A stretch of DNA of 64,000 nucleotides, from positions 1-64,000 of the forward strand of contig NZ_VFNI01000008.1 in NCBI RefSeq assembly GCF_006715495.1, read 5' to 3'. The notes under the pieces were generated by a model that ran no database searches, had not been told where the DNA came from, and saw nothing but the letters and a program-made list of their open reading frames with translations. The translations under genes and the position numbers were made by a program. The DNA is from Herbaspirillum sp. SJZ106. Lineage in GTDB: Bacteria > Pseudomonadota > Gammaproteobacteria > Burkholderiales > Burkholderiaceae_D. This document shows, one piece after another, positions 26,745-34,797 of the stretch; within the stretch, counting starts at the first letter, position 1; each line of letters starts with the position of its first letter.

Positions 26745-27701
26745 ATGTTCTCGTTCAAGCAACTCGAAGCCCTCTACTGGATCGCCACCCTGGGCGGTTT
26801 CGCGCCGGCCGCGCGCAAGCTCAACACCACGCAATCGGCGGTCTCCAAACGCATCAAGGAACTGGAAGCCAGTTTCGACACCCCGCTGTTCGACCGCGAA
26901 CACCGCCAGGCGCGCCTGACCGAAAAAGGCGAAGAGATGCTGCTGATCGCGCGCCGCCTGCTGGAGCAGCGCGATATCGCCATCGAGCAGTTCAGCAAGC
27001 CCGAGGTGATCGAGCGCCGCCTGCGCATCGGCGTGACCGAACTGACCGCGATGACCTGGCTGCCGCGCTTGGTCAGGCGCATCCACCAGCACTATCCGCG
27101 CGTGGTGATCGAACCCGACGTGGACTTGAGCGTGCACCTGCGCGACAAGCTGCAAAACGATGAGATGGACGCCATCATCGTGCCCGACGCCTTCACCGAC
27201 CCCGGCCTGTCGGCGCTGCCGCTGGCCAGCGTCAAGAGCGTATGGCTGGCGCGGCCGGGGCTGATCGGCGAGCGCAAACGCCCGCTGCGCATGCATGAAC
27301 TGGCCTCGCACACGATCCTCACCCAGGGCAACAAATCGGGCACCGGCATCATCTACGACCGCTGGATCAAGTCGCAGTCGATCTTCCCCGGCCATTCCTT
27401 GAGCTGCAGCAGCGTGGTGGCACTGATCGGCCTGACGGTGTCGGGCATGGGGGTGAGCTACCTGCCCTACCAGCCCTTGCGCCCGCTGATCGAGAGCGGC
27501 ACGCTGGAAATCATCGAGACCACGCCCAAGCTGCCCGATGTGCCCTACGTGGCGCTTTACCGCAGCGAGCGCAAGAGCAGCTTCATTTCATCCATCCTGA
27601 TGCTGGCGCAGGAGTGCTGCGCGTTTTCCGACATGTTCCAGATCGAGGAACTGGCGGGCCAGCAGCATGCCAGGAAACGTAATTCCGGCCCTTTTTTTTA
27701 A
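26745..27701 (+). CDS. LysR family regulator, divergent from the aldolase-transporter operon
   Basis: 318 residues from the ATG at 26745 (AGGA upstream); the longer frame adds an unlikely N-terminus. The helix-turn-helix lies at 2-60 (FKQLEALYWIATLGGFAPAARKLNTTQSAVSKRIKELEA), followed by the two-lobed effector domain (RLRIGVTELTAMTWLPRLV). It is transcribed away from the seven-gene array, the standard arrangement for a LysR activator that senses the pathway substrate or intermediate. Confidence 0.9.
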   Translation: MFSFKQLEALYWIATLGGFAPAARKLNTTQSAVSKRIKELEASFDTPLFDREHRQARLTEKGEEMLLIARRLLEQRDIAIEQFSKPEVIERRLRIGVTELTAMTWLPRLVRRIHQHYPRVVIEPDVDLSVHLRDKLQNDEMDAIIVPDAFTDPGLSALPLASVKSVWLARPGLIGERKRPLRMHELASHTILTQGNKSGTGIIYDRWIKSQSIFPGHSLSCSSVVALIGLTVSGMGVSYLPYQPLRPLIESGTLEIIETTPKLPDVPYVALYRSERKSSFISSILMLAQECCAFSDMFQIEELAGQQHARKRNSGPFF

Positions 27702-28047
27702 TATTCAGACAATAATTACGCCGGGCGTTGTCGCTTCCGCATCGGACCGGAGAAAATTTTCATGCGTTTTTTTTGCAGCGCACTATACTTCCATCAATTT
27801 CCACAAGGAAATTTTTAGAACGCATCCCATCCACGGGCTTCGCTGTCCGCGCGATGCGTTCTGCCAAGGGCAAGGGACGAGACGCCGCCGATTCCGGCTG
27901 GGAAACCGGAGTGGCCGCAAGGCCGGCAGCGCTCGCAGGGGTGGCAGGGAAACCGCATGGGAGCGGCTTCTCCGCCGCGATTGATTTCGATTCAAGCAGG
28001 TCGCGCGGGCCTTTGTCGGACCGGCGCCCTGCGCAAACAAGAACAAC
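27702..28047. other. Intergenic region with a 10-base inverted repeat
   Basis: 346 bases with no gene seen. AGAACGCATC at 27817-27826 and GATGCGTTCT at 27853-27862 are exact inverted repeats with a 26-base spacer. A TATACT at 27784-27789 could be a -10 element for the downstream plus-strand gene. The start is AT-rich with a run of eight T. Confidence 0.4.
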
Positions 28048-28527
28048 ATGAATCCAACGCCACCGGATTCGGCCGAGTCCGACATGCCGCAACAGATGCG
28101 GGTGCGCACGCTGATCGATGAGATCGGCGCGCTGACGCTGCATGTCCAGGAGCTGGGCCGCATGGCCGAAGAGGCCCGCCAGCTGTATGAGCGGGGCGAG
28201 ATGCCGCCGCCGGACGATCCGCGCCGCTTGATCGACGAAGTCGAGACCTTCCGCCGCAAGCTGGAACACGCCATCGTGCGCATCTTCGAGGAAATCTTCG
28301 GGCCGCGCACCGACACCATCGAACGCCAGATGAGCATGCGCCTGATCGCCGAGATCGGGCCGGCCGCTTTCGTGCAAAAGGTACTGTGGGGCGAGGAAAT
28401 CAGCGACATCGCGCTGACCATCGCCTTGGAACGCATGATCCCTTCGCTGGAAAAGCTGGTGGAGCAATATCCGGCCGCCTTCCTGGAACAAGCCAATTCG
28501 GTGCTCGCCCGCTTCAAGCGGCAGTGA
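28048..28527 (+). CDS. Helical protein of unknown function
   Basis: 159 residues, no signal peptide or membrane segment, and mainly predicted alpha-helical with many charged residues (VQELGRMAEEARQLYERGEM; FRRKLEHAIVRIFEEIFG). I do not recognise a family. Coding quality is good: high third-position GC and no overlap with another plausible gene. It ends just before a probable MFS fragment and a repeat element. Confidence 0.6.
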   Translation: MNPTPPDSAESDMPQQMRVRTLIDEIGALTLHVQELGRMAEEARQLYERGEMPPPDDPRRLIDEVETFRRKLEHAIVRIFEEIFGPRTDTIERQMSMRLIAEIGPAAFVQKVLWGEEISDIALTIALERMIPSLEKLVEQYPAAFLEQANSVLARFKRQ

Positions 28528-28565
28528 CGCGCGCGCCGCGACAGGCGGCCACACCCGCCCTGCCC

Positions 28566-28661
28566 CTTTACTCCTGTCGGTTCGCGGCGCTGGCGATCCT
28601 GGGCATCGTGCTGCTCACCATCGGCTTCTTCACCTCGCACTCGGCCGCCAGCAGCTGGCCC
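28566..28661 (+). pseudogene. Fragment of an MFS transporter gene
   Basis: The frame reads LYSCRFAALAILGIVLLTIG followed by FFTSHSAASSWPG. The pattern G-FF-x-x-H-S-x-A-S-S-W is what YnfM/AraJ-like MFS proteins show at the end of one membrane helix (family recall). The frame then runs into unrelated sequence and the repeat element. Only about 32 residues are left, with no start, so this looks like a remnant beside the repeat. Confidence 0.4.
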
Positions 28662-28719
28662 GGCGCTTGTGGCATCCAGGCCGGGCCTGAATACGTTCAA
28701 GAAAACACCCGCCCCGGCC

Positions 28720-28940
28720 GTAATGCCGTTCAGTTAAGCGCTGAACGGCATTTGTGTTTGTGGAGGTTTGTGGTGCCCAGGCTCCGTTCGCCCTGAGTAG
28801 CTGCGCAGCAGCGTATCGAAGGGCAAGCAAGACCGGTAAGGCCGACACGCTGGCTTCGATACGGCCCTGGCGGGCCTGTTCAGCCCGAACGGGCTCGGGT
28901 GATGCGTGCTTCAGAATTAGCCTTAACTGAACGGCATTAC
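28720..28940. repeat. MITE-like element with 19-base terminal inverted repeats
   Basis: GTAATGCCGTTCAGTTAAG at 28720-28738 recurs as its exact reverse complement at 28922-28940, enclosing 221 bases. The left end also folds on itself (ATGCCGTTCAG with CTGAACGGCAT). The interior (about 28783-28903) is repeated in opposite orientation at 46731-46825 but without those ends. No open frame is inside. It fits a small non-autonomous repeat; whether it moved by transposition is not shown. Confidence 0.65.
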
Positions 28941-29116
28941 CGACCCGGCCGGTCCCGTTCCGGTTTCTTCATTGGCGCGCCCGGAGCAGGGCCCGCCGCC
29001 GCCGGGCGCGGCATGACAATTGCTTGTCACTACGGATAAATGGACAGCAGAATGCCCCATGGCGCGCCATCCCTGGCTGCCGGCTCTAGCGCCATCACAT
29101 CACATTGGAAGCAGAC

Positions 29117-30424
29117 ATGGATATCAAGATCCCGGCCGCGACGGCCGAGCCCGACGTGCCGCTGGCGCAGCAGCTGTTCGCACAACTGCGCAGCGACAAC
29201 GAGGCCCTGCATGGCGCCGCCCACGGCATCACGCGCGACACCTACGGCGCCGGGGAACAGCGCGCGCACGAACTGATGGCATCTACCGCGCGCCGGCTTG
29301 GCCTGGAAGTGAGCACCGATGCCGCGCTCAACCTTTACCTGACGCTGCCCGGCCGCGATCGCGCCGCCCCCGCGCTGATGACCGGCTCGCACCTCGACTC
29401 GGTTCCGCGCGGCGGCAATTACGATGGCGCCGCCGGCGTGGTGGCGGGACTGTCGATACTGGCCGGCTGGATCGCGGCCGGCATGCAACCGCAATGCGAC
29501 GTCACCGTCATGGGCGTGCGCGCGGAAGAGAGCGCATGGTTCCCGCTCTCCTACATCGGCAGCAAGTCGGCGTTCGGCCTGCTGGGCGCCGACGCGCTGG
29601 AAATCCTGCGCCTGGATACGCGGCGCAGCCTGCGCCAGCACCTGGCCGAATGCGGCGGACATCCCGCGGGCATCGCCGATGGCCAGGCGCACCTGAAGGC
29701 GGAACGCATCGCCGGCTTCCTCGAGCTGCATATCGAGCAGGGGCCGGTGCTGGTGGAAGCGGGCGAACAGGTAGGCATCGTCACCGGCATCTGCGGCAGC
29801 CTGCGCTACCGGCACGCACAGGTGCTGGGCAACTATGCGCATTCCGGCGCCACGCCGCGCAGCCATCGCCACGATGCCGTGGCCGCGCTGGCGGAAGTGA
29901 TCGCCCGCCTGCAGCAGGACTGGGCGCAAATGGAAGCGCAAGGGCATGAGCTGACGCTGACCTTCGGCCAGGTCTATACCGATGCGCAGCAAGCCGACAT
30001 CAGCAAGGTCTCGGGGCAGGTCAGCTTCGGCGTCGATGTGCGTTCGCGCAGCGTGGACAGCCTGCAGCGCATGGAACGCCACCTGCTGGATGCGGTGGCC
30101 GCCGCCGAGCAGAAGCATGGCGTGCGCTTCGCGCTGGGCGAGCGCACCGGCAGCCAGCCGGCGCACATGGACGCAGCCCTGCAAGACGAGCTGCAAGCCG
30201 CCGCCGAACGCCTGCGACTGGCGCATCGCCGCCTGCCCAGCGGCGCCGGGCACGATGCCGCGCTGTTCGCCAACCAGGGCATCCCGACCGCGATGCTGTT
30301 CATCCGCAACGGCAACGGCAGCCACAATCCGGACGAGGCGATGGCGCTGGACGACTTCGCCGCCGGCACGCGCGCGCTGGCGCAGGTGATGGCGGCGCGC
30401 GCCGGACTCGCGCCGAAAGACTGA
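29117..30424 (+). CDS. M20 amidohydrolase, N-carbamoyl-amino-acid hydrolase / allantoate amidohydrolase type
   Basis: 435 residues from the ATG at 29117 (GGAAG upstream; a TTG 12 bases earlier is less likely). The two-metal centre is visible: TGSHLDSVPRGGNYDGAAGV (H92, D103), RAEES (E137, E138), ELHIEQGPVL (H205) and the late GAGHDAALFA. These enzymes hydrolyse carbamoyl or ureido groups of N-carbamoyl-L-amino acids, allantoate or beta-ureidopropionate. No purine or pyrimidine pathway partner is adjacent, so the substrate stays open. Confidence 0.87.
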   Translation: MDIKIPAATAEPDVPLAQQLFAQLRSDNEALHGAAHGITRDTYGAGEQRAHELMASTARRLGLEVSTDAALNLYLTLPGRDRAAPALMTGSHLDSVPRGGNYDGAAGVVAGLSILAGWIAAGMQPQCDVTVMGVRAEESAWFPLSYIGSKSAFGLLGADALEILRLDTRRSLRQHLAECGGHPAGIADGQAHLKAERIAGFLELHIEQGPVLVEAGEQVGIVTGICGSLRYRHAQVLGNYAHSGATPRSHRHDAVAALAEVIARLQQDWAQMEAQGHELTLTFGQVYTDAQQADISKVSGQVSFGVDVRSRSVDSLQRMERHLLDAVAAAEQKHGVRFALGERTGSQPAHMDAALQDELQAAAERLRLAHRRLPSGAGHDAALFANQGIPTAMLFIRNGNGSHNPDEAMALDDFAAGTRALAQVMAARAGLAPKD

Positions 30425-30709
30425 GAAAGGCTGACGCGGCCACGCCATTGCCTGGCGGCGGGGTGTGACGCATGGCAGCATCGCCACAGACCGCCACATG
30501 CCTCCACATACCGCGAGGCAACTCTGTTGCTTTCCCGCATCCGCGTGCGACGGCTATTCACGCCGCCTCCAAAAGCCAGTAATCTGGATCGGCAACTGCT
30601 GTCGCACCGGGTCGCCTCGATCCGCCGCGGCAGCGGCCACGCCCAATAACAACCAACAACAATAATCCAGAGACCTGTGGCGCAAGCCACCATCCATTTT
30701 GCCGACATC

Positions 30710-32332
30710 ATGAATATCCTCTCCCGCATGCGGATTTCCAACCGCCTGACCTTCGGCTTCGCCATCGTGCTGGTGCTGGCCGTGCTTTCAACCTCGATGG
30801 CGCTGTACAACGCCAAGCGCAACGCCGACGCCACGCGGCAGATGATGGAGGTCCCGCTGGCCAAGGAGCGGCTGGTGGCCGACTGGTTCGTGCTCACCTA
30901 TTCCGCGGTGGTGCGCACCTCGATGATCGCCCGCAGCACCGATGCCGAGCTCTCCAACACCTTCAAGGAAGACATCGAGGAAAGCGTCAAGAAGGGCAGC
31001 GCCATCATCAAGAAGATCGAACCGCTGCTGTCTTCGGATGAGGAAAAGGCGCTGATGGCCGTCATCATCGAGGCCCGCAAGAAATACCAGGGCGCCAAGG
31101 AACTGGTGATGAACACGCGCAAGACGGGCGACGCCGCCGCTTCGGAAAAAGCCTACAAGGAAGTGTTCGACCCGGCGGCCAAGGCGTATGGCGCGCAGGT
31201 CAACAACCTGCTGGCGATGCAGCGCAACGCCATCGACCGGCTGGCCGCCAGCATCGACCAGAGCAGCGAGCGCAGCATGCAACTGATGATCGTGCTGGGC
31301 ATCCTGCTGGTGGCCATCGGCGCGGTGGCGGTGGTGATCATTTCGCGCAGCATCACCACGCCGTTGAAGCGGGCGCTGGACGTGGCCAGGATGGTGGCCG
31401 CGGGCGACCTCTCGGCCACCATCGAGCAGCACGGCAAGGATGAGATCGCCGAACTGATGCGCGCGCTGAACGAGATGAACGAATCGCTGCGCACCATCGT
31501 CAGCGAAGTGCAGGTCGGCACCGAATCCATCACCACCGCGGCAGGCGAGATCGCTTCCGGCAATTTCGACCTGTCCTCGCGCACCGAACAGCAGGCCGGC
31601 TCGCTGGAAGAGACCGCGGCCTCGATCGAGCAGCTGACCTCGACCGTCAAGCAGAACGCCGAGAATGCGCAGCAGGCCAACCAGCTCGCGATGGATGCCT
31701 CGGACGTCGCCCGCAAGGGCAGCGGCGTGGTGTCGCAGGTGGTGGAAACGATGAACGAGATCAACCGCTCGTCCAACAAGATCGTCGACATCATCAGCGT
31801 GATCGACGGCATCGCCTTCCAGACCAACATCCTGGCCTTGAACGCGGCGGTGGAAGCGGCGCGCGCCGGCGAACAGGGCAGGGGCTTCGCGGTGGTGGCC
31901 TCGGAAGTGCGTTCGCTGGCGCAGCGTTCGGCGGCGGCCGCCAAGGAGATCAAGCAGCTGATCGACGACTCGGTAGGCAAGGTCGACACCGGCAGCAGAT
32001 TGGTCAACCAAGCCGGCGCCACCATGGGCGATGTGGTCGACAGCATCCGGCGCGTGACCGACATCATGGGCGAGATCTCGGTCGCCAGCCGCGAGCAGAG
32101 CTCGGGCATCGAGCAGATCAGCCGCGCCGTCACCGAGATCGACGACGCCACGCAGCAAAACGCGGCGCTGGTGGAACAGGCCACCGCCACTTCCGACATG
32201 CTGCGCGCGCAAGCGCAAAAATTGGCGGAGGCCGGACGCAAGTTCAGCCTGGGCCATCCATTGCCGGCAGGCGCCGCCCGGCGCGAACGCGACATCACCC
32301 CGTCGCCGCTGCAACTGACGCCTTCGGCCTGA
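30710..32332 (+). CDS. Methyl-accepting chemotaxis protein
   Basis: 540 residues from the ATG at 30710, chosen because MNILSRMRISNRLTFGF is the usual start of this receptor type; a GTG at 30677 is possible. TM1 is at about 12-32, with a four-helix-bundle periplasmic sensor, TM2 near residue 190-215 (LMIVLGILLVAIGAVAVVII), HAMP, and a signalling domain with the hairpin [19 protein letters not shown]. It is monocistronic. The ligand is unknown. Confidence 0.88.
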   Translation: MNILSRMRISNRLTFGFAIVLVLAVLSTSMALYNAKRNADATRQMMEVPLAKERLVADWFVLTYSAVVRTSMIARSTDAELSNTFKEDIEESVKKGSAIIKKIEPLLSSDEEKALMAVIIEARKKYQGAKELVMNTRKTGDAAASEKAYKEVFDPAAKAYGAQVNNLLAMQRNAIDRLAASIDQSSERSMQLMIVLGILLVAIGAVAVVIISRSITTPLKRALDVARMVAAGDLSATIEQHGKDEIAELMRALNEMNESLRTIVSEVQVGTESITTAAGEIASGNFDLSSRTEQQAGSLEETAASIEQLTSTVKQNAENAQQANQLAMDASDVARKGSGVVSQVVETMNEINRSSNKIVDIISVIDGIAFQTNILALNAAVEAARAGEQGRGFAVVASEVRSLAQRSAAAAKEIKQLIDDSVGKVDTGSRLVNQAGATMGDVVDSIRRVTDIMGEISVASREQSSGIEQISRAVTEIDDATQQNAALVEQATATSDMLRAQAQKLAEAGRKFSLGHPLPAGAARRERDITPSPLQLTPSA

Positions 32333-32920
32333 GGTCCTGCCGCAGGCAGGTTCCGGACCGTCCCTTGGCGGCGCGCGGGTTCATGCCGTGCGCCGCATCC
32401 CATTCCGCTCTTTCCTTCCCCTGGCGGCCGCCCGAGAGCCGCCCGCCATCAACCGCGGCGCGAGCTGGCGTTGATGATATTCGCCCCCACCTGCCGGGAT
32501 ATGACACAGGAACATGTTTGAAGAACTTGCTCAAATCCATTGAACAAGTTCATTGGCATTTTGTATCGCGGCAATAGGCAACCTCTTGTCCGGCCTCCGA
32601 GGCCTGGTTGCACCGGTCCGTGCGGTCATGCTGCCATTGATGGCACAATCCCTTGCTGCAGCGGCTTTCCAGGCGATCACGGGCGGTTTTTGCGGGAATC
32701 CCGCATGTCGCCGCGATAGGGGAAAATTGCCATAGATTCAATGGTCTTGTACGAAAAAACTGATTGTTCTACTTTTGGGAATTATGTATTCCGGTTTTGC
32801 GCCTTTTTCTTGGGCCTTCCGATCCTTACACTTGGTATCACGATGAAAGCGAAAAGCGACTGATCCACAAACGTCGGGCCGGGCTGAATCGCGCATCTTC
32901 TCTCTCACAAGGAAACCATC
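32333..32920. other. Long intergenic region before the DUF4148 gene
   Basis: 588 bases without a recognisable gene. GAACTTG (32523-32529) and CAAGTTC (32545-32551) form a spaced inverted repeat. The last 200 bases are less GC-rich and should carry the promoter of the downstream secreted protein. AAGGAAACC at 32909-32917 is its ribosome binding site. Confidence 0.45.
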
Positions 32921-33325
32921 ATGAACACCAAGAACATTGCCAGGAACCTCATTGCAGGCCTTTTGTTGAGCAGCGCCGTCGGCGCCGCCATGGCTGAAGC
33001 CCCATATCCTCCGGAATCCCCGATCGTGTCGACCAAGTCGCGCGCCGAAGTGATCGCCGAGCTGCAACAAGCCCGCGCCAACGGCGAGATCCTGGTCACC
33101 GACCAATACCCGATCGACAAGCCTTTCGTGTCGACCAAGACCCGCGCCGACGTGGTCGCCGAACTGAAGGAAGCCCGTGCCAACGGCGAGATGGTGGTCA
33201 CCGACCAATATCCCGTGGACAAGCCCTTTCGTTCGACCCTGACCCGCCAGCAAGTGCAGGAAGAACTGCAACAAGCCCGCTCCCAGGGCAATGTCGTCGG
33301 CAGCGAACAGTATCGTCCGCTGTAA
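32921..33325 (+). CDS. Secreted DUF4148 protein with three 34-residue repeats
   Basis: 134 residues. A signal peptide runs to about AMA (residue 25). The mature part is three tandem units starting STKSRAEV (37), STKTRADV (71) and STLTRQQV (105), each ending in a DQYP or EQYRP motif; the first two continue into a DKPF motif. This E/L-R-x-Q/E-V-x-x-E-L-x-x-A-R pattern is that of DUF4148, a small exported family common in Burkholderiales with no known biochemical role. It is monocistronic, with AAGGAAACC before the ATG. Confidence 0.88.
   Translation: MNTKNIARNLIAGLLLSSAVGAAMAEAPYPPESPIVSTKSRAEVIAELQQARANGEILVTDQYPIDKPFVSTKTRADVVAELKEARANGEMVVTDQYPVDKPFRSTLTRQQVQEELQQARSQGNVVGSEQYRPL
33029..33322 (+). 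repeat. Tandem 102-base in-gene repeat, 2.9 units
   Basis: Units begin at 33029, 33131 and 33233, each with TCGACC at the start. Units one and two share most bases, including GCCAACGGCGAGAT and GTCACCGACCAATA, while unit three is more diverged and lacks the last four codons. The reading frame is kept, so copy number can change protein length without breaking it. Confidence 0.85.
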
Positions 33326-33543
33326 TCGGGCCTGATGCGCGGCAAGCCCGCGCATCCCCCGGCGCAGTACGCAGTAACCGGCAGCGCGCGCCATCCGCGC
33401 CCGTTGCCGAGGACGCCGGCGATCCCGGCGTGCCAAGCTCTCCCCAGGCGGGCCCCATGAAAGCGACAGTCTCTCCCCTCGGTCGCAAGTAGTGTGGCCC
33501 GCCTACCTTTTTGCCTTCCCGTTTTCTCTTCTTCCAGCGTGGT

Positions 33544-34677
33544 TCAAACGCCGCCTTCCCTGGGCGAGCCATCGATGATGGCGCCCGGCGCGTCGGCGTC
33601 GGCATCGGGATCGTTGTGCGCCTGCACTTCGGCGCGCAGGCGCGGCAGCGCGTGGGGATAGTTCTTCGCGATAAAGTCGATCATGTGTTCGCGGATCTGG
33701 CAACGCAGCTCGAAAGCGCTGCCGGAGTCGGCGGCGGAGACCAGCAGGCGGATCTGCATGTTGCGCTCGCCGGCGTCGGTCACGTGCATCACGCATACGC
33801 GCTTGTCCCACAACGGCAAGGTCCGGCACACGCGCTCGAACTCGGCCCGCACTTGCTGCGTGGGCACGCTGAAGTCCATCCACAGGAACACCGTGCCGAG
33901 GATGGTGGAAGAGGTATGGGTCCAGTTCTCGAAAGGGTTTTCGATGAACCATTGCAGCGGCACGATCATGCGCCGCTCGTCCCAGATCCGCACCACCACG
34001 AAGGTGCCGGTGATCTCCTCGACGCGCCCCCATTCGCCCTTGACGATGAGCACGTCGTCGATACGGATCGGCTGGGAAAAGGCGATCTGCAACCCGGCGA
34101 AGAAATTGCCAAGCACCGGCTTGGCGGCGATGCCGGCGACGATGCCGGCCAGGCCTGCCGAAGCCAGCAGGCTGGCGCCGAACTGGCGCGCGCCCGGCAG
34201 CGTCAGGAGCACGAACGACAAACCCAGCAGCCCGATGATGAAATACGCGCTGCGCGAGAGCACCCGGGTCTGGGTCAGGATGCGGCGCGCCCTGAGGTTG
34301 TCGGCAACGTCGTAGGGATTGAGCTTGATGACGGCGACGCTGACCGATTTCACGCAACGGATCAGGAACCAGGTCAGCGCCAGGATCAGCGCCACCGAGG
34401 TCAGGTAGGAGATCGAGGTCAGCCCGGGCGTATTGTCCGGCGCGCCGGTCAGCACCAGGCGCAGCAGGAACAGGATCAGACACAGACGGCTGGCGTTGTA
34501 GGCCACCTCGGTGGCGGTGATGGTGAACAGATGGCCGCGGGCCAGGCGGCGCATCAGGCCAATGCCGATGCGATGGGCGATGACGGCCACCAGCACCGCC
34601 GCCAGCGCCGCGCCGAGCACGATCAGGCCCGAACGCAGCGGGCCTTCGTTCATGTTGTAGAGGAAATCCAGGTCCAT
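33544..34677 (-). CDS. MscS-type mechanosensitive channel
   Basis: 377 residues from the ATG at 34677 (GGAAGGAG upstream). Four or five membrane helices lead into the MscS pore helix (LLASAGLAGIVAGIAAKPVLGNFFAGLQIAF) and the beta domain IRIDDVLIVKGEWGRVEEI, which is typical of the family. A cytoplasmic C-terminal domain follows. These channels release solutes on osmotic down-shock. It lies downstream of a FUSC transporter gene on the same strand (120 bases) and may share its transcript. Confidence 0.9.
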   Translation of the reverse strand: MDLDFLYNMNEGPLRSGLIVLGAALAAVLVAVIAHRIGIGLMRRLARGHLFTITATEVAYNASRLCLILFLLRLVLTGAPDNTPGLTSISYLTSVALILALTWFLIRCVKSVSVAVIKLNPYDVADNLRARRILTQTRVLSRSAYFIIGLLGLSFVLLTLPGARQFGASLLASAGLAGIVAGIAAKPVLGNFFAGLQIAFSQPIRIDDVLIVKGEWGRVEEITGTFVVVRIWDERRMIVPLQWFIENPFENWTHTSSTILGTVFLWMDFSVPTQQVRAEFERVCRTLPLWDKRVCVMHVTDAGERNMQIRLLVSAADSGSAFELRCQIREHMIDFIAKNYPHALPRLRAEVQAHNDPDADADAPGAIIDGSPREGGV

Positions 34678-34797
34678 CGCACTCCTTCCATATGGTGGCC
34701 ACGGCAATGCCGTGGATGCAAACGCTGTGTTCGCGTTCGAACCGGGAAGGGGGATTTTGTTTCCGCTTTTTGTTTCCGCTGCTTGGCCTGGCCGCGC

